Notes: generated by a model from the sequence alone, not told the origin. A DNA stretch of 64,000 nucleotides from CABZJG01 sp965659715 (GCA_965659715.1 CBFHXE010000004.1:1-64000), one strand, 5' to 3'. Shown: positions 46,223 to 55,543, counted from the stretch's first letter. Made by a program: numbers and translations.

Positions 46223-46561
46223 ATGACCTATATCGTGAATGATAGTTGTATTGCCTGCAAATATACCGACTGCGTAGAAGTCTGTCCGGTCGATTGTTTT
46301 TACGAAGGTGAAAACATGCTGGTGATCCATCCAGATGAATGCATTGATTGCGGTGTTTGCGAACCTGAATGCCCGGCCGATGCCATTCGCCCGGATACGG
46401 AACCTGATATGGAAAAATGGGTGGAATTTAACCGCAAGTACTCGGAAATGTGGCCGGTAATTATTACCAAAAAAGACCCGCTGCCCGAGGCAGAAGAGCG
46501 CGATGGAGAAGCTGGCAAGCTGGAAAAATATTTTTCAGAGGCAGCAGGCGAGGGTGGTTAA
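46223..46561 (+). CDS. fdxA: Seven-iron ferredoxin FdxA
   Basis: A 112-residue ferredoxin. The 3Fe-4S/4Fe-4S pattern is visible as CIACKYTDCVEVCPVDCF and CIDCGVCEPECP. The long acidic C-terminal extension with DMEKWVEFNRKYSEMWP is typical of FdxA of alphaproteobacteria. It transfers electrons in the cytoplasm; a partner is not evident. It lies between the S4 protein and carD, a common roseobacter order. Confidence 0.94.
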   Translation: MTYIVNDSCIACKYTDCVEVCPVDCFYEGENMLVIHPDECIDCGVCEPECPADAIRPDTEPDMEKWVEFNRKYSEMWPVIITKKDPLPEAEERDGEAGKLEKYFSEAAGEGG

Positions 46562-46704
46562 CCTTGGGGAGCCGATAATTTTGTTGGTTGCTAGGAATCA
46601 GTCAAATTTTGTGTTACATTCTCGCGAGAAATGAAAATAACCAATTTTGTGGGCAGTCGAAATGAACGCCGTATAACTTTTTGGTCAGCTGTTTTAACAT
46701 CCAG

Positions 46705-46725
46705 CAGAGGAAAGCAAAGCCTCTG
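46705..46725 (+). promoter_or_regulatory. Hairpin in the carD leader or after fdxA
   Basis: CAGAGG (46705-46710) and CCTCTG (46720-46725) form a perfect 6-bp stem with a 9-base loop, followed by only a short T-run (TTTT at 46732-46735). It could be a weak terminator for fdxA or a leader structure of carD, which starts 43 bp later. Confidence 0.4.
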
Positions 46726-46768
46726 TCGGTGTTTTGTCGTGTTAAAGCGATGTAAAAGGGGAAAGTAA

Positions 46769-47278
46769 ATGTCGAAGTCTAAGAAATCTGAGTTCTCTCC
46801 AGACGAATACGTGGTGTATCCAGCGCATGGGGTGGGAAAAATTATTTCCATTGAAGAACAGGAAATTGCTGGAATTTCCCTCGAACTTTTTGTGATTTCT
46901 TTTGAAAAGGACAAAATGACGTTGCGGGTGCCAACCCATAAGGCAACCGAAATTGGCATGCGCGCCCTCAGCTCGCCTGATGTGATCCTTAAAGCCATGA
47001 CGACCCTGAAGGGCAAGGCCAAGGTAAAGCGCGCCATGTGGTCGCGCCGGGCGCAGGAATATGAGCAAAAGATTAACTCTGGCGATTTGATTGCCATCGC
47101 CGAAGTGGTGCGTGATCTGCACCGCAATGATGACCAGCGCGAACAAAGCTATTCTGAGCGCCAGCTTTATGAGGCGGCGCTTGAACGTTTGACCCGCGAG
47201 GTCGCAGCTGTTGAAGACGGGGACGAAGCTGCAGCGGTTAAAAAAGTTGATGATGTGCTGGTATCGCGCGCAGCCTAA
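46769..47278 (+). CDS. carD: CarD-family transcription regulator
   Basis: A 169-residue RNA-polymerase-binding factor. The N-terminal Tudor-like RNAP interaction domain reads YVVYPAHGVGKIISIEEQEI, and the helical C-terminal domain includes WSRRAQEYEQKINSGDLIAIAEVVRDL (quoted as WSRRAQEYEQKIN). CarD stabilises open promoter complexes and is often needed for growth. AGGGGA lies upstream of the ATG. It appears monocistronic. Confidence 0.94.
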   Translation: MSKSKKSEFSPDEYVVYPAHGVGKIISIEEQEIAGISLELFVISFEKDKMTLRVPTHKATEIGMRALSSPDVILKAMTTLKGKAKVKRAMWSRRAQEYEQKINSGDLIAIAEVVRDLHRNDDQREQSYSERQLYEAALERLTREVAAVEDGDEAAAVKKVDDVLVSRAA

Positions 47279-47306
47279 GTTTGGCGCAAGCGATGACTGT
47301 AAAAGA

Positions 47307-48068
47307 TTAAGCGCATGCCAGTAAAACCATCAGGGCAACAAGCTCTGAAAGCTGGCCTGTCGCGCCCAGAATATCTCCGGTTTGACCGCCGATTTTAGCG
47401 CTTGCGATGCGCGCGCAGGCCCAAGCCGTTAATCCGGCAATTGCGCAGGCCAGCACTCCGGAAAACCCGCCGAGAACCAAACCGATGACGACGGCCAAGG
47501 CAAGGCCCGCATAGGTGGGCTGAAAATCGGGCCGTCCGACGCTGTGGGACAGCCCATCATGGCGTGCATGGGGCAGGTTGGCCATCACCACTGCCATCAG
47601 GGCGCGCCCGGTCATCGCTGCGATGATTAATCCACCCAAGGCAAATTCCGCCTCTAGCAGGCCCACCAAAAGCCCCCAGCGCAAGGCAAAACTTATCACC
47701 AGTGCCAGAACACCGTAGGTGCCAATTGCGCTGTCTTTCATAATCTCAAGGCGGCGGGACGGATCGTGTCCACCCCAAAGCCCGTCGGCGCTATCTGCGA
47801 GCCCGTCTTCATGCATGGCGCCGGTTAAAATGATCCCTAAGGCCAGACCAATGAGCGCCGCCGCCATGGGCGGCAGTCCAAGCCAAAGTCCCGCCATGCA
47901 TCCCAGCCAAACAATAGCGGCCCATAGCGCCCCGATGAGCCCATAGGCCCACACGGCTTCGGCTTGGCGATCATAGGCGTTTTCCGGCACTTTGATCGGT
48001 ATGCGGGTCAGCAGGCTGACCGCCACCATGAGGTCAAGCCGCCAAGTTTTGAGCCAAAGTTGGGCCAT
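47307..48068 (-). CDS. cobS: Adenosylcobinamide-GDP ribazoletransferase (cobalamin synthase)
   Basis: An inner-membrane enzyme joining alpha-ribazole to adenosylcobinamide-GDP at the end of cobalamin synthesis. The 253 residues include several transmembrane helices and the motif HEDGLADSADGLWGGHDPSRR, whose acidic residues bind Mg (quoted as HEDGLADSADGLWGG). The C-terminal GDILGATGQLSELVAL is also diagnostic. It is divergent from cobT across 96 bp. No cobalamin riboswitch fits in that gap. Confidence 0.94.
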   Translation of the reverse strand: MAQLWLKTWRLDLMVAVSLLTRIPIKVPENAYDRQAEAVWAYGLIGALWAAIVWLGCMAGLWLGLPPMAAALIGLALGIILTGAMHEDGLADSADGLWGGHDPSRRLEIMKDSAIGTYGVLALVISFALRWGLLVGLLEAEFALGGLIIAAMTGRALMAVVMANLPHARHDGLSHSVGRPDFQPTYAGLALAVVIGLVLGGFSGVLACAIAGLTAWACARIASAKIGGQTGDILGATGQLSELVALMVLLACA

Positions 48069-48164
48069 GTCGCCTTCAGTCCTAAAGATGCCTTGATTTC
48101 ACTTGTTAAGGTTTCTGAGTGTTGTACATAGCGTGAGAACGAAGCCAACAACAAGGCAAAAGCA

Positions 48165-49181
48165 ATGACCACATCATTTTCGTCCCTCGCAGAATTCGCC
48201 GCAGTGCTTCGGAAAGCTCCTGAGGTTGATCGCCAGGCTCTAGACGCCGCTCGCGATCGCAATGGACAGTTGACCAAACCCCCCGGCGCATTGGGCCGTT
48301 TGGAAGATCTGGCGATTTGGTATGCCGGCTGGCGCGGAACCCCCAAACCGCAAATCAATGCACCGCAAGTGGTGATTTTTGCCGGCAACCACGGGGTGAC
48401 AGCGCAGGGCATTTCCGCCTTTCCGGCCGAAGTCACCGAACAAATGGTGCTGAACTTTCAATCGGGTGGCGCGGCGATCAATCAGTTGTCCTCTTGCTTT
48501 GGGGCGCGGCTTGATGTGCATGCCCTGCAATTAGACAGGCCAACAGCAGATTTCACCCAAGGCCCGGCGATGAGCGAAGACGAATGCGTCGCTGCGCTAA
48601 AAACCGGCTGGGCCGCTGTTGACGAGACCAGCGACTTATTGGTCACGGGCGAGATGGGTATTGGCAATACCACATCGGCAGCGGCGATTGCGCTGGCACT
48701 TTACGGCGGCTCTGGCGCCGACTGGGCAGGCCGCGGAACCGGCGTTGATGACGCTGGCCTGTCACGCAAAGCAAAGGTTATTGAGGCAGGCCTTGCCGCC
48801 AACCCTCAGGCCGCTGGCAATGGGCTTGAAGCCCTGCGGTGCCTTGGGGGGCGGGAACTGGCGGCCATGGTTGGGGCAATTGCCCACGCGCGAATGCTTC
48901 GGGTTCCAGTTATACTTGACGGTTTCATCTGCTCAGCGGCCGCGGCTGCGTTGGCCCATGCGGTGCCCGGAATTCTAGATCACACAGTGGCAGGCCATGT
49001 CAGTGCAGAAGGCGCGCATAAAGCGATCCTCGATCAGATTGATAAAAAACCACTTTTGTCGATGGATATGCGGCTGGGCGAAGGCTCTGGTGCGGCGCTG
49101 GCAATCAGTATGCTGCAGGCTGCAGTGGCTTGCCACACAGGCATGGCCACATTTGCCGAAGCCGGGGTAGCAGCTGGGTAG
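48165..49181 (+). CDS. cobT: Nicotinate-nucleotide-dimethylbenzimidazole phosphoribosyltransferase
   Basis: Makes alpha-ribazole phosphate, the lower-ligand precursor of cobalamin, for the CobS reaction. The 338 residues contain TKPPGALGRLEDLAIW near the N terminus, FAGNHGVTAQGISAFP, and TGEMGIGNTTSAAAI. The catalytic Glu lies in DMRLGEGSGAALA near the end. Its stop codon is TAG, used normally. It is convergent with the lrp gene, leaving 7 bp. Confidence 0.95.
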   Translation: MTTSFSSLAEFAAVLRKAPEVDRQALDAARDRNGQLTKPPGALGRLEDLAIWYAGWRGTPKPQINAPQVVIFAGNHGVTAQGISAFPAEVTEQMVLNFQSGGAAINQLSSCFGARLDVHALQLDRPTADFTQGPAMSEDECVAALKTGWAAVDETSDLLVTGEMGIGNTTSAAAIALALYGGSGADWAGRGTGVDDAGLSRKAKVIEAGLAANPQAAGNGLEALRCLGGRELAAMVGAIAHARMLRVPVILDGFICSAAAAALAHAVPGILDHTVAGHVSAEGAHKAILDQIDKKPLLSMDMRLGEGSGAALAISMLQAAVACHTGMATFAEAGVAAG

Positions 49182-49188
49182 TGTTTTA

Positions 49189-49647
49189 CTATTGCGTGGG
49201 TAAGGGCGCATCGGCTTTGATCTGATCCATGACGATCCGGCTTTGTACGCGCAGCACCATCGGCAACGGCAAAAGAATGTCCTGAACCAGCACATTCAAA
49301 GCCTTTAGGTCACTGCAAAAGACCCTCAGCATATAATCGGCCTCACCGGTTAATGTCCAAGCAGCTACAATTTCTGGGCGGTTGCTCAGCATACGAGAAA
49401 ACGCACGGCCTTGTTCGGGGCCGTGTGTGCTCAGCTGTACCTGAATAAAGGCTTGAACCTGTAAGCCAAGCCGTTCTGCATTAATATGGGCGCGATAGCC
49501 GGAAATATAACCTTCGCTTTCCAGCTTTTGACGGCGCCGTGCTGCTTGGCTCGGCGATAGATTTAACAGCTCGCCCAAATCTTGCGCAGTGAGTTGACTG
49601 TCCCTTTGTACCGCCGCCAGCAAAGCTTTATCCATGCTGTCAATCAT
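49189..49647 (-). CDS. Lrp/AsnC-family transcription regulator
   Basis: A 152-residue regulator with an N-terminal helix-turn-helix (LTAQDLGELLNLSPSQAARR, then RQKLESEGYISGY) and a C-terminal RAM ligand domain. It is divergent from hpd, sharing about 136 bp that contain two overlapping inverted repeats. Lrp/AsnC proteins beside an amino-acid pathway gene usually sense that amino acid, so tyrosine or phenylalanine control of hpd is likely. This is inference from position. A second possible start lies 12 bp inside at 49635. Confidence 0.88.
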   Translation of the reverse strand: MIDSMDKALLAAVQRDSQLTAQDLGELLNLSPSQAARRRQKLESEGYISGYRAHINAERLGLQVQAFIQVQLSTHGPEQGRAFSRMLSNRPEIVAAWTLTGEADYMLRVFCSDLKALNVLVQDILLPLPMVLRVQSRIVMDQIKADAPLPTQ

Positions 49648-49688
49648 GCGACAAAAATCCTTATAATTAACAAGTTACATCAAAAATA

Positions 49689-49736
49689 CGCAATATTTAT
49701 GATAAGTACACATAAATTTGCGCATTATTGGCGCAA
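49689..49736. promoter_or_regulatory. Inverted repeats between lrp and hpd
   Basis: TTGCGC (49718-49723) and GCGCAA (49731-49736) form a perfect dyad with a 7-bp centre. A wider dyad runs from CGCAATATTTAT (49689-49700) to ATAAATTTGCG (49713-49723), with one base difference. A perfect TATAAT (49759-49764) lies downstream with a poor -35. This arrangement fits an activator-type Lrp/AsnC site for hpd. Confidence 0.6.
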
Positions 49737-49783
49737 TATACGCGGTATTATTGGCCCATATAATATTAAAAAGGAAGTTTGCC

Positions 49784-50878
49784 ATGGGTCCGTTCCCGCA
49801 TGATTCCCCGAAATCTGAAATTTCAGCCACCAATCCGATTGGCACAGATGGGTTTGAATTTGTTGAATTTTCACATCCTGATCCACAAAAGTTGCGAGAC
49901 CTGTTTGCTACAATGGGCTATCAGCACACTGCCACCCATAAGACCAAGGAAATTGAGCTTTGGCAGCAAGGCGATATTACCTATGTTCTGAATGCCCAAG
50001 CCGATGGCTTTGCCGCCAAATTTGCTGCCGAGCATGGACCCTGCGCAGCTTCGATGGCATGGCGCGTGGCTGATGCCCAGCATGCCTTTGATCATGCGGT
50101 AAAGTGCGGTGCGAAACCCTTTGAGGATGCGGGTAAATGCCTGAATGTTCCAGCCATTTACGGCATTGGCGGATCACTGATTTATTTTGTTGACCAGTAC
50201 CGCGATACAAATCCTTATGGGGAAGAGTTTGACAGGATTGCCGCGCCAAACCCAGCCGGTGTTGGATTTTATTATCTTGATCATTTGACCCATAATGTTT
50301 TTCGGGGAAACATGGATACTTGGTTTTCCTTTTATAAAAACCTGTTCAATTTTAGAGAAATCCGGTTTTTCGATATAGAGGGAAAATATACTGGCCTGTT
50401 CAGCCGTGCTTTAACCTCGCCCTGCGGCCGTATTCGCATTCCGCTGAATGAAGACCGCGGCGAAACCGGTCAGATTGTTGCCTATCTTAAAAAATATAAT
50501 GGCGAAGGCATTCAGCATATCGCTGTGGGCAGCGAGGATCTTTATCGTTCAACCGACCAGATTGCCGAAAATGGTTTGCGGTTTATGCCGCCGCCACCCA
50601 ATGCGTATTACGATCTGAGCCATGAGCGGGTGGTGGGCCATGAAGAGCCCATTGAGCATATGAAAAAACACGGTATCTTGATCGATGGAGAAGGCGTGGT
50701 GGATGGCGGTGAGACAAAAATATTGTTGCAGATATTTTCAAAAACCGTTGTAGGCCCGATCTTTTTCGAATTTATTCAGCGTAAAGGTGAAGACGGATTT
50801 GGCGAAGGAAACTTTAAAGCCTTGTTTGAGTCCATCGAACGCGAGCAGATCGCCAATGGAGAACTGGTGGCCAGTTGA
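49784..50878 (+). CDS. hpd: 4-Hydroxyphenylpyruvate dioxygenase
   Basis: An iron(II) dioxygenase converting 4-hydroxyphenylpyruvate to homogentisate, feeding the hmgA pathway at the other end of the window. The start ATG 49784 follows AAGGAAG by 6 bp and gives 364 residues, the usual size; an upstream in-frame ATG lies inside the operator and is rejected. The two vicinal-oxygen-chelate domains are clear. The C-terminal domain carries DHLTHNV and GIQHIAVG (His ligands) and the Glu-containing FFEFIQRKGEDGFGEGN. Confidence 0.96.
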   Translation: MGPFPHDSPKSEISATNPIGTDGFEFVEFSHPDPQKLRDLFATMGYQHTATHKTKEIELWQQGDITYVLNAQADGFAAKFAAEHGPCAASMAWRVADAQHAFDHAVKCGAKPFEDAGKCLNVPAIYGIGGSLIYFVDQYRDTNPYGEEFDRIAAPNPAGVGFYYLDHLTHNVFRGNMDTWFSFYKNLFNFREIRFFDIEGKYTGLFSRALTSPCGRIRIPLNEDRGETGQIVAYLKKYNGEGIQHIAVGSEDLYRSTDQIAENGLRFMPPPPNAYYDLSHERVVGHEEPIEHMKKHGILIDGEGVVDGGETKILLQIFSKTVVGPIFFEFIQRKGEDGFGEGNFKALFESIEREQIANGELVAS

Positions 50879-53800
50879 TCAACCGCGCGGCAGAGAAAGG
50901 GTTATGTTTTCGCCGCTTTTGATATAACGCAGCTCGTTTTTTGCGATGGCGGCCACGCGTCCGCCATCCAACTGATCGCCCACTTCCACCATCACGCGGC
51001 GGCCACTTTTCAACCGGATCAAAGCCCGCCGTGTGCTTTTGGTGCCAAAAACCCCAATCAGGTTTACCTGACGAAGATCAAGCACCCGTTTCAGAGTGGC
51101 CTGTTTGCGCACCAAAGCATTGCTAGGCTCTGTGCCTGCGCCTGAGCCAACCTCGGCTTCGTCGCCCTCGCTTATAGTGCTCAAGAGGCGGGATAGAAAA
51201 TTTATGCCTTGCGTAGTTTCCAAATCAAGCGGCCGGCTTTTAGGGCGCAGTGATGCCAATAGTGGCTGCTCAAAGGGCAGGGGCTTGATGGCCGCAACGG
51301 CCTCTGAGGGTCTAGCTTTGGGCCGTAACTTGGCCAAGGCTGCCAGCGCCTCTTGTGCTTTTTGATCTGGGCTCTTCAGGCTGCTGGGCCGCTGTGGGGG
51401 GCGAACCGTGACCAGCGGGATGCCGGTCACCGTCAACAATGGCACATTCTCTGCGCTTGGCTCAGGCACCATATTGGGCAGATCAGGTATGAGAGGAGTG
51501 TTTTGGGGTTGCGGCTCAAGAAGAGAAACTTGTCCATCATCTGATGTTGTAGTTGCTTGCGCATCAGGAGGGCTTGATCCGTCCTCTAATAGATCGACTT
51601 CTGTTGACAGAGGGGTGCGGAGCGACCTGTCAAAGGGCGTTTGAGTTTCTGGTGTAAGTTTGGAAGCATCCAATGCGGCGATCTCTTGTGGAAGAACGGC
51701 CGCATCACTTTCAGTATTTGCTATAGGGCGCAAACTATCGGTTATATTTTCTGCGGTAGTCTTGTTTGGTAATTCCTCGACTACCTGCAGATCATCTGCG
51801 CCAAGCGCTGCCGTTGCAAATGACAATGCGAGTGGACGGATAAAGTTGGGGTCAGGCATTAGTCCGGTGCTATCAGGCAATGCGATTGCGTCATAAACCT
51901 CAACAGGTGGATCAATCGAGGCAATATAAAGATCGCCTAAATAGTCCCAGCCCATATCTGCGGGCGGGACTGGTGCCACTGGTATGTTGTGAAGGATGCT
52001 TGCTGTATCTTGGCCCTTCTTGGGGTCATGGGATGACAGCCCCAAGAAGGGGAGCAAAAAGTTACTGTCGGGGCGCAGGTTGGCGCTATTAGGTAAAGCT
52101 GTGATATCTTTTACGGCTACGGCAGGATCTCGCGCCGCGCTGTAAATAGCCCCGAGGAAATCCCAGTTTGTCCTTGATGGCGGCACCGGGGCAGTGGGCC
52201 ATTCTGGCATCGGTTGGTAGAGGCTGCGCAGCGCGTCAGGCCGAGTTGGTCCGATTGGTTTTCTGTCTGGTCTTTCAAGCGTGGCCAATTCTCGATTGCT
52301 ATCAAATAAGGCCAGAGTTTGCCAAGAAAGCGTTGGGGCCGTTTGAGCGACGCCTGATATCGGTTGATCCAACAGTTCAACCCCGAGAGCGTAATTGATA
52401 CGCGGAAGCTCAACTAGAGCTTTTAGATCAAGATCAAAACTGTCATCGGTAATCACAGTCTTTGGTTTGGAAGGCCTGTTCGTCAGTTTGGCCGAACCCA
52501 GCGAGAATACTGGGTTAAGGTTTGCGATTATCGGGGCAGTATCGGCTGTGATCTGACCGGGAAAAGAGGATTGTCCCTGTGACAGTTGCCGTGCTCCTAA
52601 TGTCGCGGCTTCAATTTTTGATAGGATGTCCGGCGCGGCATCTAAGTCAGCCCAGTCTGCTGAGCCGTCAGAAAATTGCGGTTTATAAAGGGAATAAGTC
52701 GCGATCCCGACTGTCGCCAAAATCACAGGGGCCAAAAGAAGAACTGGCCAAAAAGGTTTTATGGTTCGTTTTAGATCTTCTGACAGCTTAAGATTATTTT
52801 GTGCTTCGAGCCACCATGCTTTGATATCAGCGCGGCTTTTGGTCACAAAGCTCTGCGCCTGCCGGCGCAATTGCCTTTGCTGTTGGTTTAACTCGGCGAG
52901 ATATTGTTTTGCGCTGTTGGCATTTCTCAGCAACTCTTGTTTAAATTGCTGTCTCGCTCTCTGCAAACCGCTAAAGTCAATTGACTGGACATAATTGATG
53001 AACGCCTTCCGCAATGAGCGTAAACCGTGGCCGGATTGCTGCAGCGTCGATTTAATCCTCTGGGACCCCCACTTTACAGCGGTTCGGCCAATATTAAGCG
53101 GCGTTGAAACCATCAAGCTTGCAGCATATCCAGGATCAAGAGTGACCTGCGGAGCTATTAAGGTTTGTTTTGGTGTTTCTGTTGCAGCGTTGGGTGTTTC
53201 TTCATCAGGCGCGCTATCGCGTTGACTTCGAAAAACCAATTCCTCTTCGGGTTGAGGTGCGTCGGTTGTTTTGTCAGATTGTATTTCCGCTTTGCTTTGC
53301 GCGACAGAGCTTTGCACCGGTTGCCGAGGTAAAGGGGCGGCAATTAACTCTGGATTAGGTAGAATGACAATGGCGTGCTCATCGCATTCCATGCGGCGGC
53401 GGTCGCCTTCAGCAGTGCCAAAAAAGGCTTCGCCTACAAAACTGTCCTTGGGGGGAATGGCAACATTACCCAATGGCTTAAATTCACAGCTCTGAGCAAA
53501 GGCTTCAGCTTCCTGAAGGGTTTCAATCGCCACTGCCGCTACAAAAATACTATCCTGTGTCGTGGCCCAGTCAAACCGTAACTCGGACAATTGATAGGGT
53601 GTCGCATTTTTTAAATGGGCATTGATCAAAGCTTCTATATCATCGATCAAAGCATTTTTTGGGCGAGCCAAAGTCAGATATTTTATTTGCTCGTTTGGGA
53701 TGACAAGCTTCACTTGCGCCGCACTTGGATCCAAGCCGAGAGCCTGCTTTCGCAACCTGCCTATTTTTGGGGTCAGGTCATCCTTTTTAAAGTTGACATT

Positions 53801-53884
53801 GCCGAGGACAGACCAACCTGTTTCGGCCCGCTGCAGCAGCGATATACTGTCAAAAGACAGGGAAAGGGCAAAATTTGGTTTCAT
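50879..53884 (-). CDS. 1001-residue membrane protein, PilM/GspL-like start and PilP/GspC-like end
   Basis: A very long protein of unknown function. Residues 1-150 (KPNFALSLSFDSISLLQRAE and VKLVIPNEQIKYLTL) look like the cytoplasmic actin-like fold of PilM/GspL. Residues 300-345 form a Gln-rich coiled coil. A single transmembrane helix lies at about 379-399 (VLLLAPVILATVGIATYSLY). Then come some 480 Pro/Ala-rich residues with repeated LPDS-type segments, and a short beta domain at the end (VNLIGVFGTKSTRRALIRL, GQVL-like VGDQLDGGRVAAI) resembling PilP/GspC. It overlaps no operon and ends next to hpd. A role in an envelope or secretion machine is only suggested. Confidence 0.7.
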   Translation of the reverse strand: MKPNFALSLSFDSISLLQRAETGWSVLGNVNFKKDDLTPKIGRLRKQALGLDPSAAQVKLVIPNEQIKYLTLARPKNALIDDIEALINAHLKNATPYQLSELRFDWATTQDSIFVAAVAIETLQEAEAFAQSCEFKPLGNVAIPPKDSFVGEAFFGTAEGDRRRMECDEHAIVILPNPELIAAPLPRQPVQSSVAQSKAEIQSDKTTDAPQPEEELVFRSQRDSAPDEETPNAATETPKQTLIAPQVTLDPGYAASLMVSTPLNIGRTAVKWGSQRIKSTLQQSGHGLRSLRKAFINYVQSIDFSGLQRARQQFKQELLRNANSAKQYLAELNQQQRQLRRQAQSFVTKSRADIKAWWLEAQNNLKLSEDLKRTIKPFWPVLLLAPVILATVGIATYSLYKPQFSDGSADWADLDAAPDILSKIEAATLGARQLSQGQSSFPGQITADTAPIIANLNPVFSLGSAKLTNRPSKPKTVITDDSFDLDLKALVELPRINYALGVELLDQPISGVAQTAPTLSWQTLALFDSNRELATLERPDRKPIGPTRPDALRSLYQPMPEWPTAPVPPSRTNWDFLGAIYSAARDPAVAVKDITALPNSANLRPDSNFLLPFLGLSSHDPKKGQDTASILHNIPVAPVPPADMGWDYLGDLYIASIDPPVEVYDAIALPDSTGLMPDPNFIRPLALSFATAALGADDLQVVEELPNKTTAENITDSLRPIANTESDAAVLPQEIAALDASKLTPETQTPFDRSLRTPLSTEVDLLEDGSSPPDAQATTTSDDGQVSLLEPQPQNTPLIPDLPNMVPEPSAENVPLLTVTGIPLVTVRPPQRPSSLKSPDQKAQEALAALAKLRPKARPSEAVAAIKPLPFEQPLLASLRPKSRPLDLETTQGINFLSRLLSTISEGDEAEVGSGAGTEPSNALVRKQATLKRVLDLRQVNLIGVFGTKSTRRALIRLKSGRRVMVEVGDQLDGGRVAAIAKNELRYIKSGENITLSLPRG

Positions 53885-54102
53885 CCGGTCAGGTTGGCTA
53901 TATAACTCTCAGCGTTGGTTTTACGCCTTTGCGGCAGAGTTTACAGCAGGATGGTTCGCTTTCAAAGTAAAACCCCACAGCTAGCGGATTTTTGCTTCTA
54001 CGAGGCCCGACTTTACCGAAATACATCGGCCCATTTTGGGGCTGAGTAAGCTATCATGCCGATCCGAATTTTGTATCTACGGATCGGCATAACCATACAT
54101 TT

Positions 54103-55398
54103 CTACTTAGTAGCCGCCTGCTTCAGCGCCTGGTCAAGATCGCTGATCAGATCATCGGCATCTTCGATACCTATTGATATCCGCACAACATTCGGGCCCG
54201 CACCGGCGGCCTCTTGTTGCTCGGTGCTCAATTGGCGGTGCGTGGTTGAAGCAGAGTGAATGACCAAAGAACGGGCATCGCCTAAATTTGCCACATGGCT
54301 GAAGATCTCAAGGCTGTCGACAAATTTAACACAGGCCTTGTAGCCACCTTTTAGCCCAACGGTGAACAAACCGCCCGCGCCTTTGGGGCAAATTTTTGCG
54401 CCGCGATCAAAATAGGGCGAGCTTGGCAAACCGGCATAGGTCACCGCGTCAACCGCGTCATGGCCTTCTAGCCACGCGGCGATCTTTTTGGCGTTTTCCA
54501 CATGCCGGTCCATGCGGAGCGAAAGGGTTTCAATGCCCATCAATGTATAATGTGCCGCCTGCGGGTTCATCGTCATCCCCAAGTCGCGCAGACCCACGGC
54601 AATCCCATGGAAGGTAAAGGCTAAAGGCCCGAATGTTTCATGGAATTTAAGCCCGTGATAGGCTGGCTCTGGGGCCGAAAGTGACGGAAATTTATCGCTG
54701 GCTGACCAGTCGAATTTACCACTGTCAACAATGCAGCCTCCGGTCACAGTGCCGTTGCCTGTCAGGTATTTGGTGGTTGAATGCACTACCAAAGTTGCCC
54801 CGTGTTCAATCGGTCGGCACAGATAGGGCGTGGCTGATGTATTATCGACAATCAACGGCAGACCGGCTTTGTCGGCCACGGCTGCAATTGCGTCAAGATC
54901 GGTGATATATCCGCCTGGATTGGCGATAGACTCGCAAAATACCGCTCGGGTATCGTCGTCAATTGCAGCAGCAACGGCTTCAACATCATCAAAATCGACA
55001 AAGCGTGCTGACCACCCAAAGCGTCGAATGGTCTGGCTAAACTGGGTGACTGTTCCGCCGTAAAGCCGGGTTGAAACAACCACGTTGCGTCCGGGTTCCA
55101 TAAGCGGGAAAAGCGCCATGATCTGCGCTGCATGCCCCGAAGAGCAACAAACCGCACCGGCACCACCTTCTAATGTGGCGATACGCTCTTGCAGAACAGC
55201 CACAGTTGGGTTGGTCAAGCGCGAATAAATATAGCCCACTTCTTGCAGGTTAAACAGTGCCGCAGCGTGATCTGCATCGCGAAATACAAAAGCCGTAGAT
55301 TGATAAATCGGTGTTTGACGCGCGCCGGTTGCGGGATCTGGACGTGCGCCGGCATGAATTTGCAGCGTGTCAAAGCCGTATGTTGGTCCTTGAGACAT
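54103..55398 (-). CDS. metY: O-acetylhomoserine aminocarboxypropyltransferase
   Basis: A PLP enzyme making homocysteine (or methionine) directly from O-acetylhomoserine and sulfide. The 431 residues carry the PLP lysine K210 in HSTTKYLTGNG, and the Cys/Met-metabolism start TLQIHAGARPDPATGARQTP. SRLTNPTVAVLQERIA lies near residue 60. Length and the QSTAFVFRDADHAA insert place it in the MetY group rather than MetZ. AGGAG lies before the ATG. The upstream region has palindromes that may be operator sites. Confidence 0.93.
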   Translation of the reverse strand: MSQGPTYGFDTLQIHAGARPDPATGARQTPIYQSTAFVFRDADHAAALFNLQEVGYIYSRLTNPTVAVLQERIATLEGGAGAVCCSSGHAAQIMALFPLMEPGRNVVVSTRLYGGTVTQFSQTIRRFGWSARFVDFDDVEAVAAAIDDDTRAVFCESIANPGGYITDLDAIAAVADKAGLPLIVDNTSATPYLCRPIEHGATLVVHSTTKYLTGNGTVTGGCIVDSGKFDWSASDKFPSLSAPEPAYHGLKFHETFGPLAFTFHGIAVGLRDLGMTMNPQAAHYTLMGIETLSLRMDRHVENAKKIAAWLEGHDAVDAVTYAGLPSSPYFDRGAKICPKGAGGLFTVGLKGGYKACVKFVDSLEIFSHVANLGDARSLVIHSASTTHRQLSTEQQEAAGAGPNVVRISIGIEDADDLISDLDQALKQAATK

Positions 55399-55483
55399 TC
55401 AAGTTGCTCCTGTTCTAAAATTTTGAATACGATAAAGCTCTGCCAAGGTGAGAACAACACAATTATCCTGATTAGAATGCAAA

Positions 55484-55543
55484 TCCTATGTCATTAGGAA
55501 TAATTATCCGCCAATAAAGGCGGAATGCAGAACTATGTTCTGC
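55484..55543. promoter_or_regulatory. Palindromes upstream of metY
   Basis: Three dyads lie within 60 bp: TCCTA-N6-TAGGA (55484-55499), TCCGCC-AATAAA-GGCGGA (55507-55524) and GCAGAAC-TAT-GTTCTGC (55527-55543). The last is perfect with 7-bp arms, preceded on the metY strand by a TTGACA. An operator for a methionine/SAH-responsive regulator is one idea. I see no SAM-II riboswitch consensus. Confidence 0.45.

Noticed and set aside
48069..48164. Cobalamin riboswitch between cobS and cobT
   Set aside because: The 96-bp gap is too short and lacks the B12-box.
49718..49783. Longer hpd start at 49718
   Set aside because: It falls in the operator dyad and has no ribosome site, while ATG 49784 has AAGGAAG.
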